Shown in pieces: positions 9,616 through 18,806 of a DNA stretch of 64,000 nucleotides. How positions within the stretch are numbered: position 1 is the stretch's first letter; each line of letters opens with the position of its first letter. This DNA is from Nitrosomonas sp. (GTDB lineage Bacteria > Pseudomonadota > Gammaproteobacteria > Burkholderiales > Nitrosomonadaceae), in NCBI GenBank assembly GCA_016710135.1, contig JADJLM010000001.1:62001-126000 (forward strand), given 5' to 3'. The notes beneath the pieces are model-generated. The model did not search any database, had not been told where the DNA came from, and saw nothing but the letters and a program-made list of their open reading frames with translations. The position numbers were made by a program, and so were the translations under genes.

Positions 9616-9801
9616 TCATAGCCCGATCTTGCCAACTGCATCTATATTCTCTCTACACTCAGTAGTTGCCCATCGAACACTGCAGCGCTCCACTTCCGCC
9701 AGATAGCAGAGCTTGTAGAAAGTCTCGTGCAGCGCGTTAGCTTCGATGGCCAGTAGAAGCCGGCCTTGCTTAATCAGCTCGAGAAACGGTGTGATTGACA
9801 T
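9616..9801 (-). CDS. Small cassette-type ORF, unknown function
   Basis: 61 codons starting at an ATG preceded by a good ribosome site (aaggaaa, 6 bases upstream). It begins shortly after an attC-like 3' arm (ttcctaaggcgcaatg) and ends near a degenerate ggctaactccaggcg stretch at ~9585-9600, consistent with a small gene cassette. No motif recognised. Confidence 0.35.
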   Translation of the reverse strand: MSITPFLELIKQGRLLLAIEANALHETFYKLCYLAEVERCSVRWATTECRENIDAVGKIGL

Positions 9802-9811
9802 CGACTTTCCT

Positions 9812-9875
9812 TGTCATTGCGCCTTAGGAACGGCAGTATATCTTGACACCCAACGTTCGCGGTACTTCTCAGATT
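9812..9875 (-). other. Degenerate attC-like site
   Basis: Just after the MliC-like stop codon on the minus strand: a 5' arm cctagacaatctgag and a 3' arm ccgttcctaaggcgcaatg. Both resemble but do not match classical attC arms, and crossover GTT is changed. Position between two consecutive minus-strand genes is what supports it. Confidence 0.3.
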
Positions 9876-9885
9876 GTCTAGGTAT

Positions 9886-10200
9886 TCATACTGCAGTGCA
9901 ATGGATCGGCATCATGCGGCCGATCTCGATTGTGATCTCGTTGCCCTTGCCTCGAACTGTATGAGGCCCGTTTGAGTACCAGAACCCAGAAGCTGAACGT
10001 TTCTGCTGAAGTTCAACGGTTTTGCCAGCACGGACTAGAACACCAACACCTTGAGTACGAAAGAAGCGCATTTCAACCTGCTCACCATTGGTGCACTTGA
10101 ACTGCACGACGAGTGGGTCACCAGGCTCATTTGATTCGGCCATTGCTGTACAACCCGCAATAAGGAGTACGTACGTCATGATCAGTGAGATGAGTTTCAT
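9886..10200 (-). CDS. MliC/PliC-family lysozyme inhibitor lipoprotein (gene cassette)
   Basis: From ATG at 10200: a lipoprotein signal with lipobox LIAGC, then the MliC pattern FKCTNGEQVEMRFFRTQGVG, VELQQKRSASGFWYSNG and a terminal Cys (MMPIHCTAV). The conserved Cys pair, SASG and Y residues of the family are present. MliC proteins bind and inhibit C-type lysozyme at the outer membrane. A longer frame reaches 10284 but lacks a signal peptide at its start, so 10200 is preferred. It sits between two attC-like sites on the minus strand, as expected for an integron cassette. Confidence 0.7.
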   Translation of the reverse strand: MKLISLIMTYVLLIAGCTAMAESNEPGDPLVVQFKCTNGEQVEMRFFRTQGVGVLVRAGKTVELQQKRSASGFWYSNGPHTVRGKGNEITIEIGRMMPIHCTAV

Positions 10201-10257
10201 CGTTAGTGATTGCCTGCTTTCTGATGAATATGGGAGTAAGCCATCAGGTATGTACGG

Positions 10258-10318
10258 TGCCGTGGAGCTAAGGAGCGGAGTCACGCAGTGACGGAGTCCA
10301 GCTTGAACGCAGGGTTAC
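10258..10318 (-). other. attC-like site, 5' arm intact, 3' arm eroded
   Basis: Minus strand: gtaaccctgcgttcaagc matches the classical attC R''-L'' arm (TAAC-N-CGTTCAAGC). It is followed by an imperfect dyad gtcactgcgtgac and then cttagctccacggc, a worn version of the L'-R' arm. It lies between the 10268-10675 gene and the MliC-like gene. Confidence 0.5.
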
Positions 10319-10675
10319 ATGTTTTTCAACTAAAGCCTCCAATTGTCTCACATACTCAGCGATAGAAAGTGATTTTCCAAGATCTGGCATTACCGCACAA
10401 GTATTCTGTAACAGGTAAGGAAACATTGGGATTACGTTGTAACACCACCTATAGAAAGAAAATATGCCACCTGTTCTTTCTGCTTGTAATGTAACCCCTA
10501 TGTTATTCTCACGATAATCAAATTGCACACTTCTTAAAATTGTACCATCAACCCATCGAAGTGTTCTAATAGGCACGCCCCAGTATTCGTATCGTAATAC
10601 TTTTAAATGATACCGGAACGCAACATCATCTAAAGCTTCCTCAAAGGTACTCGGATACTCAGGCAATTTACCCAT
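10268..10675 (-). CDS. Hypothetical protein encoded by an integron cassette
   Basis: 135 codons, start ATG at 10675 only a few bases after the crossover of the attC at 10679-10776. No family recognised; the sequence is rich in Trp/Tyr (RYEYWGVPIRTLRW, FSFYRWCYN) and looks like a soluble alpha/beta protein. The last ~18 codons run through the next attC arm, where a TAA in another frame would be the usual stop, so the natural C-terminus may be slightly shorter. Confidence 0.6.
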   Translation of the reverse strand: MGKLPEYPSTFEEALDDVAFRYHLKVLRYEYWGVPIRTLRWVDGTILRSVQFDYRENNIGVTLQAERTGGIFSFYRWCYNVIPMFPYLLQNTCAVMPDLGKSLSIAEYVRQLEALVEKHVTLRSSWTPSLRDSAP

Positions 10676-10678
10676 TAT

Positions 10679-10776
10679 ATATAACGCCTTGCTAAGAAAC
10701 AGCCAAAACGCAGTGCTAACTGTCTCGTGGAAGCCACATAGTTTGTGACCGAAGTGAACTTGAATAACTTGTTATG
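10679..10776 (-). other. attC recombination site of an integron cassette
   Basis: On the minus strand: acataacaagttattcaag (R''-L'') and, ~65 bases later, tttcttagcaaggcgttat (L'-R'), the two arms sharing TAAC and AAG in inverted orientation as in classical attC sites. The stop codon of the upstream gene (10772-10774) lies inside R'' and the downstream gene starts 4-5 bases after R', the standard cassette arrangement. Length ~98 bp is within the range of known sites. Confidence 0.8.
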
Positions 10777-11083
10777 TAGCATACTGTTCACGCAACAGCT
10801 TAGAGATAAAGCTCAGGATTTCATCTGCTGATGTTTGGGTGCCTGAGATACTTGGGAGAACAGGCTGCCATTCAGGAATGCTGCTTGAGTTAGTAAATTC
10901 TGACTCTGCGATGCTTAAATAGGACTCCCTGCCGTCCCAGCTAAACTGCATTCGATGATGAGGTTTTCTTGCGACTACAGACCAACTCCCAAAAGCTTGG
11001 TAGCTATAAGAATGCTCATATAATGTAATTCCTAAAGTATCACATTCACTTTCGAGGTTACTCAGTAGCTCTGAAATATTCAT
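10772..11083 (-). CDS. Hypothetical protein encoded by an integron cassette
   Basis: About 103 codons from ATG at 11083 (a TTG at 11095 is possible). N-terminal helix ISELLSNLESECDTLGITLY, then a beta-rich part (SWSVVARKPHHRMQFSWDGR) and a helical end. Not assignable to a family. Its stop codon overlaps the attC site, which marks it as a cassette gene. Confidence 0.6.
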   Translation of the reverse strand: MNISELLSNLESECDTLGITLYEHSYSYQAFGSWSVVARKPHHRMQFSWDGRESYLSIAESEFTNSSSIPEWQPVLPSISGTQTSADEILSFISKLLREQYAT

Positions 11084-11113
11084 TCGGACTCTCAAGGCAC
11101 ATAGCGTATCGCT

Positions 11114-12022
11114 TCAGGAGCGCGGAGGTTGAACTGCCAGCCACTCACGGTAGACAAGTTCGGCGCTCGCGAGATCTTCGACCGCGACACCAACCGATTT
11201 GAACAAAGTTATTTCCTCCGCGGATTGGCGGCCCGCCTTAGCTCCAGCGATGACTTCGCCGATCTCAGCAAAAATGGAACCTGCGGCGATTACGTCGCCC
11301 GATTCGTACGAGGCCGCCTCGCGCGATTCAACGTAGAGCTTTGTTTTGCGCAGCACGTCATCGTCGAGTTCACGCCAAGTGGGTTGCGGCGCGCCGACAG
11401 CATTGATATGCATGCCCGGTGATAGCCATTCACCTGACAGGATCGGCGTTTGTGAGATAATGACGATCACTACAACATCGGCACCGCGCACAGCCTCCTC
11501 TGCTGATTGCGCAAGACGCACTCCAAACCGATGGGCGAATGCACCTGCGTTACGGGGACTCCAAACACGAATATCGCGAAACTCGCGCACGAGGCGCAGC
11601 GCTTTAAGGTGGCTCTGTGCCTGCACACCGGACCCAAGAATTGCCAGGACTGATGAGTTTGGGCGCGCAAGCATTTTAGTCGCGGCCGCCGAGACTGCTC
11701 CAGTGCGCATCTCCGTAATCAGTCGACCGTCCATGACAACCAGAGGTTCCCCCGTCTCGGGTCGAAAGAGAAGGATTAAGGCATGGTGTGTTGGAACACC
11801 TTGATTGTTAGGGAAGAGCGTGACGAGCTTCGCACCGAGCTGCGCTCCGGTATAGGCAGGCATGCTACCAAGAAAGCCTCCGTGGTCAGCAACCGGCACC
11901 ATCACGCGAACCGGTTGCACAACTTCGCCGGCTGAAAGGGCGCGCAGGGCATGCTCCATGGCTGGGATTAAAGCTTGCATTGTTAGCAATTTTCGAACTG
12001 CAGCCTCATCCAGGATCAACAC
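11114..12022 (-). CDS. Ornithine cyclodeaminase / mu-crystallin family protein
   Basis: About 303 residues from GTG at 12022, preceded by a strong aaggagg site; the longer frame to 12073 only reads through the attI junction. Substrate-binding N-terminal half with AKLVTLFPNNQGVPTHHALI and DGRLITEMRTGAVSAAATK, then a Rossmann NAD(P) domain with LGSGVQAQSHLKALRL, and DDDVLRKTKLYVESREAA. Family members deaminate ornithine or reduce cyclic ketimines/imino acids; the actual substrate is unknown. It is visibly richer in G+C than its neighbours and begins at the putative attI core of copy B, so it looks like an acquired first cassette. No clear attC follows it. Confidence 0.8.
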   Translation of the reverse strand: MLILDEAAVRKLLTMQALIPAMEHALRALSAGEVVQPVRVMVPVADHGGFLGSMPAYTGAQLGAKLVTLFPNNQGVPTHHALILLFRPETGEPLVVMDGRLITEMRTGAVSAAATKMLARPNSSVLAILGSGVQAQSHLKALRLVREFRDIRVWSPRNAGAFAHRFGVRLAQSAEEAVRGADVVVIVIISQTPILSGEWLSPGMHINAVGAPQPTWRELDDDVLRKTKLYVESREAASYESGDVIAAGSIFAEIGEVIAGAKAGRQSAEEITLFKSVGVAVEDLASAELVYREWLAVQPPRS

Positions 12023-12067
12023 GGCATCCTCCTTTGCGTTTCGAAGTGCAATCGCTTCACCTGAGCA

Positions 12068-12183
12068 ACCCAACGTAATATATAAGGCATTTTGTCCGAT
12101 GATCCGTCAGATAATATCGTATAGCCTTGTTCGTTTGTAATTATCATTATGATAATATCGATTTATATTCTAACAAATAGTCG
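12068..12183 (-). other. Putative integron attI region, copy B (part of a ~150-bp direct repeat)
   Basis: Second copy of the segment at 9296-9410. The crossover-like box on the minus strand is gttgggt, a perfect GTTRRRY, and the ornithine cyclodeaminase cassette starts there. The palindrome attatcat/atgataat is present at 12140-12156. Together with copy A this brackets a 2.7-kb block of cassette genes. Confidence 0.55.
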
Positions 12184-12297
12184 ATGAGTCAGGAAAATAC
12201 GACATCATCGTCTGCTAAAAGATTACTGAACGTTACAAACGTACGGTGGCTATTGGTCACCGTTGCTGGGCTGGAAGCTGGAAAAGACGCTGCGTGA
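12184..12297 (+). pseudogene. intI: Integron-type integrase, N-terminal remnant (copy B)
   Basis: The frame starts with a sequence homologous to copy A (MSQENTTSSSAKRLLN) but leaves the integrase sequence after ~15 codons and stops at 12297. The following bases to 12315 in another frame (GGYWSPLLGWKLEKTL) look like the tail of an unrelated, unrecognised gene, so the integrase was replaced by other DNA here. Confidence 0.45.
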
Positions 12298-12314
12298 TTA
12301 TGGATTAGAACTAA

Positions 12315-12644
12315 TTGAACGACATTCAACAACTCACTGAAGTTTTGCGAAAATTCCGCGATGAGCGCGATTGGGCACAGTTCCATAATGCCAAAGATTT
12401 GGCGCTGGCGCTGAATATCGAGGCAGCAGAATTATTGGAAGTTTTTCTGTGGAAAACATCCGAGCAGGCGGATGTTAACTGCGTGAAGGAAGAACTGGCC
12501 GATGTGATTACCTTCGCGTTGCTGCTTGCTGACAAATACGGGCTAGATGTGCAGCAGATCGTGTTGGAAAAGATGGAGAAAAATGCGCGCAAGTATCCGG
12601 TGGAGAAATCTAAAGGAATCGCAAAAAAATATACGGAATTGTAA
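12315..12644 (+). CDS. MazG-like nucleotide pyrophosphohydrolase
   Basis: 109 residues from a TTG start, which fits the family N-terminus (LRKFRDERDWAQFHNAKDLA). The metal-binding EELADVITFALLLADKYG and EAAELLEVFLW helices are the EExxD-type motifs of the all-alpha NTP pyrophosphatase fold. Short MazG-like enzymes hydrolyse (d)NTPs to NMP plus pyrophosphate as house-cleaning enzymes. It lies immediately beyond integron remnant B. Confidence 0.8.
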   Translation: MNDIQQLTEVLRKFRDERDWAQFHNAKDLALALNIEAAELLEVFLWKTSEQADVNCVKEELADVITFALLLADKYGLDVQQIVLEKMEKNARKYPVEKSKGIAKKYTEL

Positions 12645-12655
12645 GTGTGTTGCTG

Positions 12656-13804
12656 CTATTTTGCGGCTAGCCGCCATAATGATGTCAATTCTGCCGCACG
12701 AGCAGCGTGTAGTGGGTCGTTGGTATCAATAACTCGAGGATGGCAAGGCTTGACGTCGGATTTCGATATAACTTGTAAACCTGCGGTGTCAATCATGTTT
12801 AGTAACGCTTCACGGCTGCGCAATCCCAACTGTTCGGCAATATCCGATAGTATCAGCCAACCTTCACCACCTGGCAGCAGGTGATCACACAATTCTTGCA
12901 AAAACCTCCGCAGCATGCGGCTTCCCGGGTCAAAAATAGCGTGTTCTAGCGGTGAAGCGGGCCGCGCTGGTATCCACGGCGGATTGCACACAATCAATGC
13001 TGCTCGTCCTTGTGGAAAAAGGTCGATCTGCGCTAATTTGATTTTTTCAATCAAATTCAATCGCAACAGATTATCATGTGCACAATTCAGCGCGCGCAAA
13101 TCGTGATCGGTAGCAACGATGTGTTGAACACCACGCTGTGCCAATGCTACGGCTAACACACCGGTGCCGGTACCGATGTCGAATGCGATTGACTGTACGG
13201 TTAGTATTTGGGGTAGCTCTGCTTGGACGACGAGCTGGATATACTCATTGCGAACGGGTGCAAATACACCGTAATGCGGATGAATTTTGATGCCCAGCAT
13301 TGGGATATCGATACCTTTCCTGCGCCATTCGTGCGCACCGATCAAGCCCAATAATTCGCGCAGCGAAGCAACATACGGTCCGTTGCACGAGCCACCCGCT
13401 TCTAGGCAAGCGTTGCGGATATCTGGCGCACGCCGTAGCGCGATGGTGTGATCCGCTTCGAATGGGATCAGCAATTTATCCAGCGTTTGAGCACGTTGTG
13501 ATTGACCCAGGCGATAACGGTGAAAAGTATCCGCGGGTGATAGTGCTGCTGGTGGCTGCTTCGATTTCTGTTTCTTTTTGTCGATACGTCGCGCAATGGC
13601 TTGTAGCAACTGCTTGGCATTCTGGAAATCACCGCGCCATAGCAATGATGCTCCTTCGCAAGCCAGGTGGTAAGCGGTATCTGCCGGCATGCGATCATCG
13701 ATGACTTGTATTCGTTCCGGTGGTGGCAGGTTTTTTTCACTTTGCCAGCGGGCAGATTTTTTCTCTCCTGCTTCGATCCAGCGGATTACTGGATCAGTAC
13801 TCAT
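12656..13804 (-). CDS. Class I SAM-dependent methyltransferase (HemK/RlmG-like)
   Basis: About 382 residues from ATG 13804 (MSTDPVIRWIEAG); the frame extends 13 codons further. The SAM-binding motif FDIGTGTGVLAVALAQRG and the catalytic-type NPPW (ALIVCNPPWIPARP) place it with N-methyltransferases acting on amide or exocyclic amino groups. The N-terminal ~180 residues are a poorly conserved substrate-recognition part. Substrate unknown. Convergent with mazG, ending 12 bases from it. Confidence 0.75.
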   Translation of the reverse strand: MSTDPVIRWIEAGEKKSARWQSEKNLPPPERIQVIDDRMPADTAYHLACEGASLLWRGDFQNAKQLLQAIARRIDKKKQKSKQPPAALSPADTFHRYRLGQSQRAQTLDKLLIPFEADHTIALRRAPDIRNACLEAGGSCNGPYVASLRELLGLIGAHEWRRKGIDIPMLGIKIHPHYGVFAPVRNEYIQLVVQAELPQILTVQSIAFDIGTGTGVLAVALAQRGVQHIVATDHDLRALNCAHDNLLRLNLIEKIKLAQIDLFPQGRAALIVCNPPWIPARPASPLEHAIFDPGSRMLRRFLQELCDHLLPGGEGWLILSDIAEQLGLRSREALLNMIDTAGLQVISKSDVKPCHPRVIDTNDPLHAARAAELTSLWRLAAK

Positions 13805-13963
13805 GATTGTAGAGGTAGCGCAATCGGCAGGATGTTCTGGCATAAATTTATTGAATAATTAGGAAAGGTTTTTGATTAACAGATTGTATCTGCTAGTCGA
13901 GTAGCGCCAAAAGAAAAGGTGGGCTACTTTAGCTAAGTACAAAATATAGAGTTGACTGTGGTC

Positions 13964-14392
13964 TTATTCCGATGGAACAGGACGAGGCCGTCGATTAGCA
14001 TCAATCGCTACGTAAGTGAGTACTGCCTCGGTAACTTTGATACAAGTTTCTTTATCACCCTCTCGCATACCGCGCTGCGCATAAACTGAAACTTCGACAG
14101 TAATCGAAGTTCGTCCAGTTTTGATAATAGTTGCATAAAAACTGACTAAATCCCCAACTAATACCGGTTGTTTGAAAATAAAAGAGTTAACTGCAATGGT
14201 TGCAACCCGACCTCTGGCCTGTCTCAACGCAGGAATACTACCTGCTATATCAACTTGGGACATAATCCAACCCCCAAAGATATCACCTGCATAATTGGTG
14301 TTGGAAGGCATGGGTACCATCCGCAAAACCGGTTGGTTTTCCGGGAGCGGAACACACAAAGATAAGTCGCTCGTTACTGGGTTGGTTGGCAT
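13964..14392 (-). CDS. Acyl-CoA thioesterase, hotdog fold (YciA-like)
   Basis: 142 residues, single hotdog domain. MPSNTNYAGDIFGGWIMSQVD is the signature with the catalytic Asp, followed by NSFIFKQPVLVGDLVSFYA and GRTSITVEVSVYAQR. YciA-type enzymes hydrolyse a wide range of acyl-CoAs. It is the third gene of the fadE-fadD-thioesterase run on the minus strand, 30 bases after fadD. Confidence 0.82.
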   Translation of the reverse strand: MPTNPVTSDLSLCVPLPENQPVLRMVPMPSNTNYAGDIFGGWIMSQVDIAGSIPALRQARGRVATIAVNSFIFKQPVLVGDLVSFYATIIKTGRTSITVEVSVYAQRGMREGDKETCIKVTEAVLTYVAIDANRRPRPVPSE

Positions 14393-14422
14393 GATGTGAT
14401 AGCTGTTTGTTAAACCAATGAT

Positions 14423-16249
14423 TTAACGCTTAGTATAGAGATTCTCGATTTCAGTACTATAGTGTTGTGCGATTTTAGATCGTTTTAATTTCAACGTAGG
14501 CGTTAGCATTTCATTGGCGACACTCCAAGATTCCGGGATCAAAGCAACTTTGAAGATTTTTGCATAACCGGGAAATTCATGAATCTGCTGCGTAATTCGC
14601 TCTAGTAAAATTTTTTCGACTGCATCTTGATTTGCAAGTTGCTGAGGATCAGGCGACAAACAGCACAATTCCGCAATGGTTTGCAAACCCTGTTGACTTA
14701 ACACGACCAGTGCGCTGAGGTAAGGATGGCCTTCGCCCACCACCATGACTTGCTCAAAAATCGAATCACGCAAGATGGCTGTTTCCATATCAGCCGGCGG
14801 AACCTTCTCGCCTGTTGACGTTACGATGATATCTTTTAGCCGCCCGGTGATCGTCACCCTGCCTTGCTCATCGATTTGAGCAATATCCCCTGAGTTTAAC
14901 CACCCATCTTCAGAGATCACCGCACGCGTGGCTTCTGGGTTATTCCAGTAGCCGATCATCACATTGGGACCGCGAATCAATAACGCGTTATGTTCTCCTA
15001 ATTTAACCTCAACACCTGGAATGGTTCGGCCAATGCTCGCGGGCAGATTGTCATCCAATCGATTGACACAAACCACGGGGCTACTTTCTGTCATGCCATA
15101 CCCTTGTAAAATAGGGAGTCCTAATCCAATGAAAATGCGCGAAATTTCGGGTGAGAGTGCAGCACCACCACTCATGGCGACACGAAGTCGGCCACCTAAT
15201 TTATCCATGAGTTTGCGTGCAACCAATTTCTCAAGCAGGGGCCAGAATAAATGGGAAAAGTGCCAAGTATCTCGACCTTGCTGTAGCTCAAAACGACTGT
15301 AGCCAACTGATACAGCAAGATAGAAAAGCTTCCTTGCCAGCGCTGAACCTTCCGCGAGTTTAGTCCGTAACCCCGCATAAACGCGCTCATAAATACGCGG
15401 TACCGAAACGAGAACGGTTGGGCAGATGATCAGCAAGTCTTCCTGTAATTGTTGGATGGAGCGAGCATAGGCAATCGTAGCGCCACACATCATCGGGACA
15501 TAATAACCAGATGTTCGTTCAAAAGTATGTGAGAGCGGGAGAAACGAAAGAAATAAGTCGTTGGGCAGAATATCCACTACCTGGGTAGAAGCAAAGGTAT
15601 TAGACAAGATGTTGTCGTGGCTTAGCATAACGCCTTTGGGTCGCCCAGTGGTCCCGGAGGTATAGATGATCGTTGCCAGCGTATTGGGGCTGGTATTGAT
15701 ATGTAGTAACTGTTCTCCTTGCTCAGGTAACCACTGTTCCAACACGACGACTCGCGGATTGTACTTGGATTTTTCCGTGTTATCCGCAGTCAGTAGAATC
15801 ACAATTCGTAATACCGAACTGAGTTGAGGCAGAATGGGAAGAAAAGCTTCCCATTGGGCTGCTTTTTCAACGACGAGTAGTTTTACTCCCGCATTCTCAA
15901 TGCAATAGGCTGCATTTTCTGCGCGGTCTTCAGTGTATAAAGGCACGACTACTAATCCGAGCCCAAGCGCTGCTTGCTCGAAAGCCACCCATTGCGGGCA
16001 GTTCCTGCACATAATGGCAACACGATCGCCAGGCGATAGATCTTCTTTCGCCAAGGCAGCTTGCCAACGCGCAACGAATCGCCCCATATCAGCCCAACTA
16101 TAGTCACGCCATTGCTCGGTTATACTATCATAATCACGATACGCTATTTTTTGGGGTGAACGCGTTACTCGTTCACTAAATAGACCATCCAGGGTTTGGG
16201 CAGCTTCGATGGGGATGACATCTTTGTGCATGTACTGGCTTTCATTCAT
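14423..16249 (-). CDS. fadD: Long-chain acyl-CoA synthetase (AMP-forming)
   Basis: About 608 residues from ATG 16249 with an aaggaa site 7 bases upstream. AMP-binding superfamily: P-loop TIIYTSGTTGRPKGVMLSHD, the A5 motif LQGYGMTESSPV, A7 GWLNSGDIAQID and A8 GRLKDIIVTSTGEKV. It activates fatty acids to acyl-CoA through an acyl-adenylate. Type is the large bubblegum/FadD15 class. Located between fadE and a thioesterase; together they could turn over or remodel acyl chains. Confidence 0.85.
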   Translation of the reverse strand: MNESQYMHKDVIPIEAAQTLDGLFSERVTRSPQKIAYRDYDSITEQWRDYSWADMGRFVARWQAALAKEDLSPGDRVAIMCRNCPQWVAFEQAALGLGLVVVPLYTEDRAENAAYCIENAGVKLLVVEKAAQWEAFLPILPQLSSVLRIVILLTADNTEKSKYNPRVVVLEQWLPEQGEQLLHINTSPNTLATIIYTSGTTGRPKGVMLSHDNILSNTFASTQVVDILPNDLFLSFLPLSHTFERTSGYYVPMMCGATIAYARSIQQLQEDLLIICPTVLVSVPRIYERVYAGLRTKLAEGSALARKLFYLAVSVGYSRFELQQGRDTWHFSHLFWPLLEKLVARKLMDKLGGRLRVAMSGGAALSPEISRIFIGLGLPILQGYGMTESSPVVCVNRLDDNLPASIGRTIPGVEVKLGEHNALLIRGPNVMIGYWNNPEATRAVISEDGWLNSGDIAQIDEQGRVTITGRLKDIIVTSTGEKVPPADMETAILRDSIFEQVMVVGEGHPYLSALVVLSQQGLQTIAELCCLSPDPQQLANQDAVEKILLERITQQIHEFPGYAKIFKVALIPESWSVANEMLTPTLKLKRSKIAQHYSTEIENLYTKR

Positions 16250-16290
16250 ACGTGATTTCCTTGTTATTATTGTTATTGACAAGCGATCAG

Positions 16291-18571
16291 TTAATCAAAG
16301 CTGGGTGTGAAATCATCGACCATGATGACGCGACGACGTAAAATTTTCATTTTGTCGAGTAACGCTGCCTCTTCAGCGCTGATTAAATTGAGTGCAACGG
16401 CTTGTGCGATCCTGCCATCTCCTTTGGCGGTTAATTGACCTTCTTTCGTTGCTGCACGTAATCTTGCTTCGATGGATTCGCAACTAATGGCACAAAATAA
16501 TGCCTGTTCGAGTTGAGCCAACGGTTCACTGTCATCAGTAGGAACATAAATACCGGCTGTTAAACGTTCGCGAACTTCACCTGGTTCGAGAATCAACCGA
16601 GCAATACGATGCGATAGTTCATCTGACGGTGGTAAGCAACGTTTTCCAAGTGGAAAGACTTGCCATCTGAGCCAAATCCGAATAAGAAAATGGCCCGTAA
16701 AATTACACAAAAATTCATCGAATGCCTGCTGAGTTCGATATAACGCATCTTGAATCGACCAGTGTAGCAACGGTAAATCTGCGGCAGGCTGGCCATCATT
16801 TTCGAACTTCTTCAAAGTGGCTGAACATAAATAAAGCATGCTCAAGATATCGCCTAGCCGCGCTGACAATCTTTCTTTGCGCTTGAGTGAACCACCAAGC
16901 GTTAACATAGCGATATCGGTTAGTAGCGCAAATGCTGCTGAAAATCGGGTTAATTGCTGATAATAGGGGATGGTGTCAGCTAACGCACTATCCGGGTAAT
17001 TTTTTAGATACTTACCTCCGATACCGAGTAACAAGCTACGATAAATATTGCGGATATTAAAAATAACATGACCTGCCAACGCGTGATCAAAAGCAATCAA
17101 TCCTTCCTTTTTGTTAGCGAGATACGCGGCATTAATTTCTTGCAACACATAAGGGTGACCGCGTATGGCACCCTGACCAAAGATGATCATGTTGCGCGTT
17201 AAAATATTGGCGCCTTCAACGGTAATACCCACTGGAATTTGTTGATAGGTTCGTGCCAGGTAATTGCTTGGTCCCATGCAAATGCCTTTTCCGCCATGAA
17301 TATCCATCGCGTCATTGATCGCTTGCCGACTACGTTCGGTCAGGTGATATTTGACGATTGCTGAGATCACAGAAGGTTTCTCACCGAGATCAACCGCTCC
17401 GGCCGTCATGATACGTGCGGCATCCATCATATAGGTATTACCGGCGATGCGCGCAAGTGCCTCCTCTACGCCTTCAAAGAAGCCAATCGGTGTTTTAAAC
17501 TGTACGCGCACTCGACCATAAGCTCCGCTGGTATGGGCAGCCAACTTGGCGGCACCGGTACTCGTGGCGGGCAATGAAATCGAGCGGCCTGCTGCCAGGC
17601 TATTCATTAACATACGCCATCCTTGACCGATGCGCTCTTGGCCGCCGATGATCCACTCCATGGGGATGAAAACATCTTTGCCTGAATTAGGTCCATTTTG
17701 GAAAGCGCCGTTCAATGGAAAATGGCGGCGACCAATATTGATACCTGGAGTATTTGTTGGGATCAGCGCAAGAGTAATGCCGAGATCGACCTCACTACCG
17801 AGTAAATGATCTGGATCGCGTAATCGGAAAGCCAAACCAAGCAGTGTCGCAACTGGACCCAGTGTGATGTAACGCTTTTCCCAAGTGACTCGCATACCGA
17901 GCACATCCGATTGGCCATTATATTCACCGCGACAAACGACTCCGAAATCAGGAATCGATCCAGCATCAGAGCCAGCATCTGGGCCAGTCAATGCAAAGCA
18001 GGGGACTTCGATGCCTTTCGCAAGTCGCGGCAGATAATAGTTTTTCTGTTCCTCAGTCCCATAATGTAATAATAATTCAGCGGGTCCCAGTGAATTGGGT
18101 ACCATGACAGTGACGGCAGCCGTGCCACTGCGAGAGCTGATTTTCATTACAACTTCCGAGTGAGCGAGCGCAGAAAAACCATAACCACCATACGATTTAG
18201 GAATGATTAGTCCAAAAAAACCATTATCTTTGATGAATTGCCATACATTTGGTGGTAAATCTTGCAATTCATGCGTGATCTGCCATTCGTTGAGCATGGC
18301 GCAAAGCGATTCGACCGGGCCTTCGATAAATGCTTTTTCCTCAGGCGTTAATTCCGGTTTAGGATAAGCCAGCAATTTATTCCAATCTGGTCTCCCCACT
18401 AAATAACTCACCTTCCCACCAAACAGTTCCAGCATCGAGCGCTTCACGCTCGGTTTGTGAAATAGGAGGAAGGATTTTATTATAGAATTTGAGGACGAAT
18501 CGTGAAATTAAATGGCGCCGCAAAAAAGGCACAACGAGAATGGCGACGAGAATTGCAATCAGCGTAAACAA
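16291..18571 (-). pseudogene. fadE: Acyl-CoA dehydrogenase FadE, frameshifted near the N-terminus
   Basis: The main frame (16291-18447) holds the FAD acyl-CoA dehydrogenase core (FALTGPDAGSDAGSIPDFGV, DIHGGKGICMGPSNYLART, TRNMIIFGQGAIRGHP) and the C-terminal DUF1974 part. The membrane-anchor N-terminus and the conserved SQTEREALDAGTVWWEGELF lie in another frame (18377-18571). Removing one base from cccc at 18394-18397 joins them at FSG-RPDWNKLL, exactly as in FadE proteins, so this is one ~760-residue gene with an extra G. FadE catalyses the first oxidation step of fatty-acid beta-oxidation. Either a sequencing error or a recent inactivation. Confidence 0.82.
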
Positions 18572-18806
18572 AATAGCAGAAGTGACAGGAACATAGTTTT
18601 ACCTGTAAAAAATGAGTGTAATAAAAATGAATACACTACCGAAGAAAATGCTTATGTCAAGTCTTGCGGGTAAAAAATTGCCCTTAATTAAAGTTAACTG
18701 AGAATTAATTGCACTTGGACCCACAAAAATTTAACATAGGTTAGAGATAATGCGGCTGCAACAACCTGTTTTTTATTTGTGACGCTTAATGAGAAAGGGG
18801 ATGATA

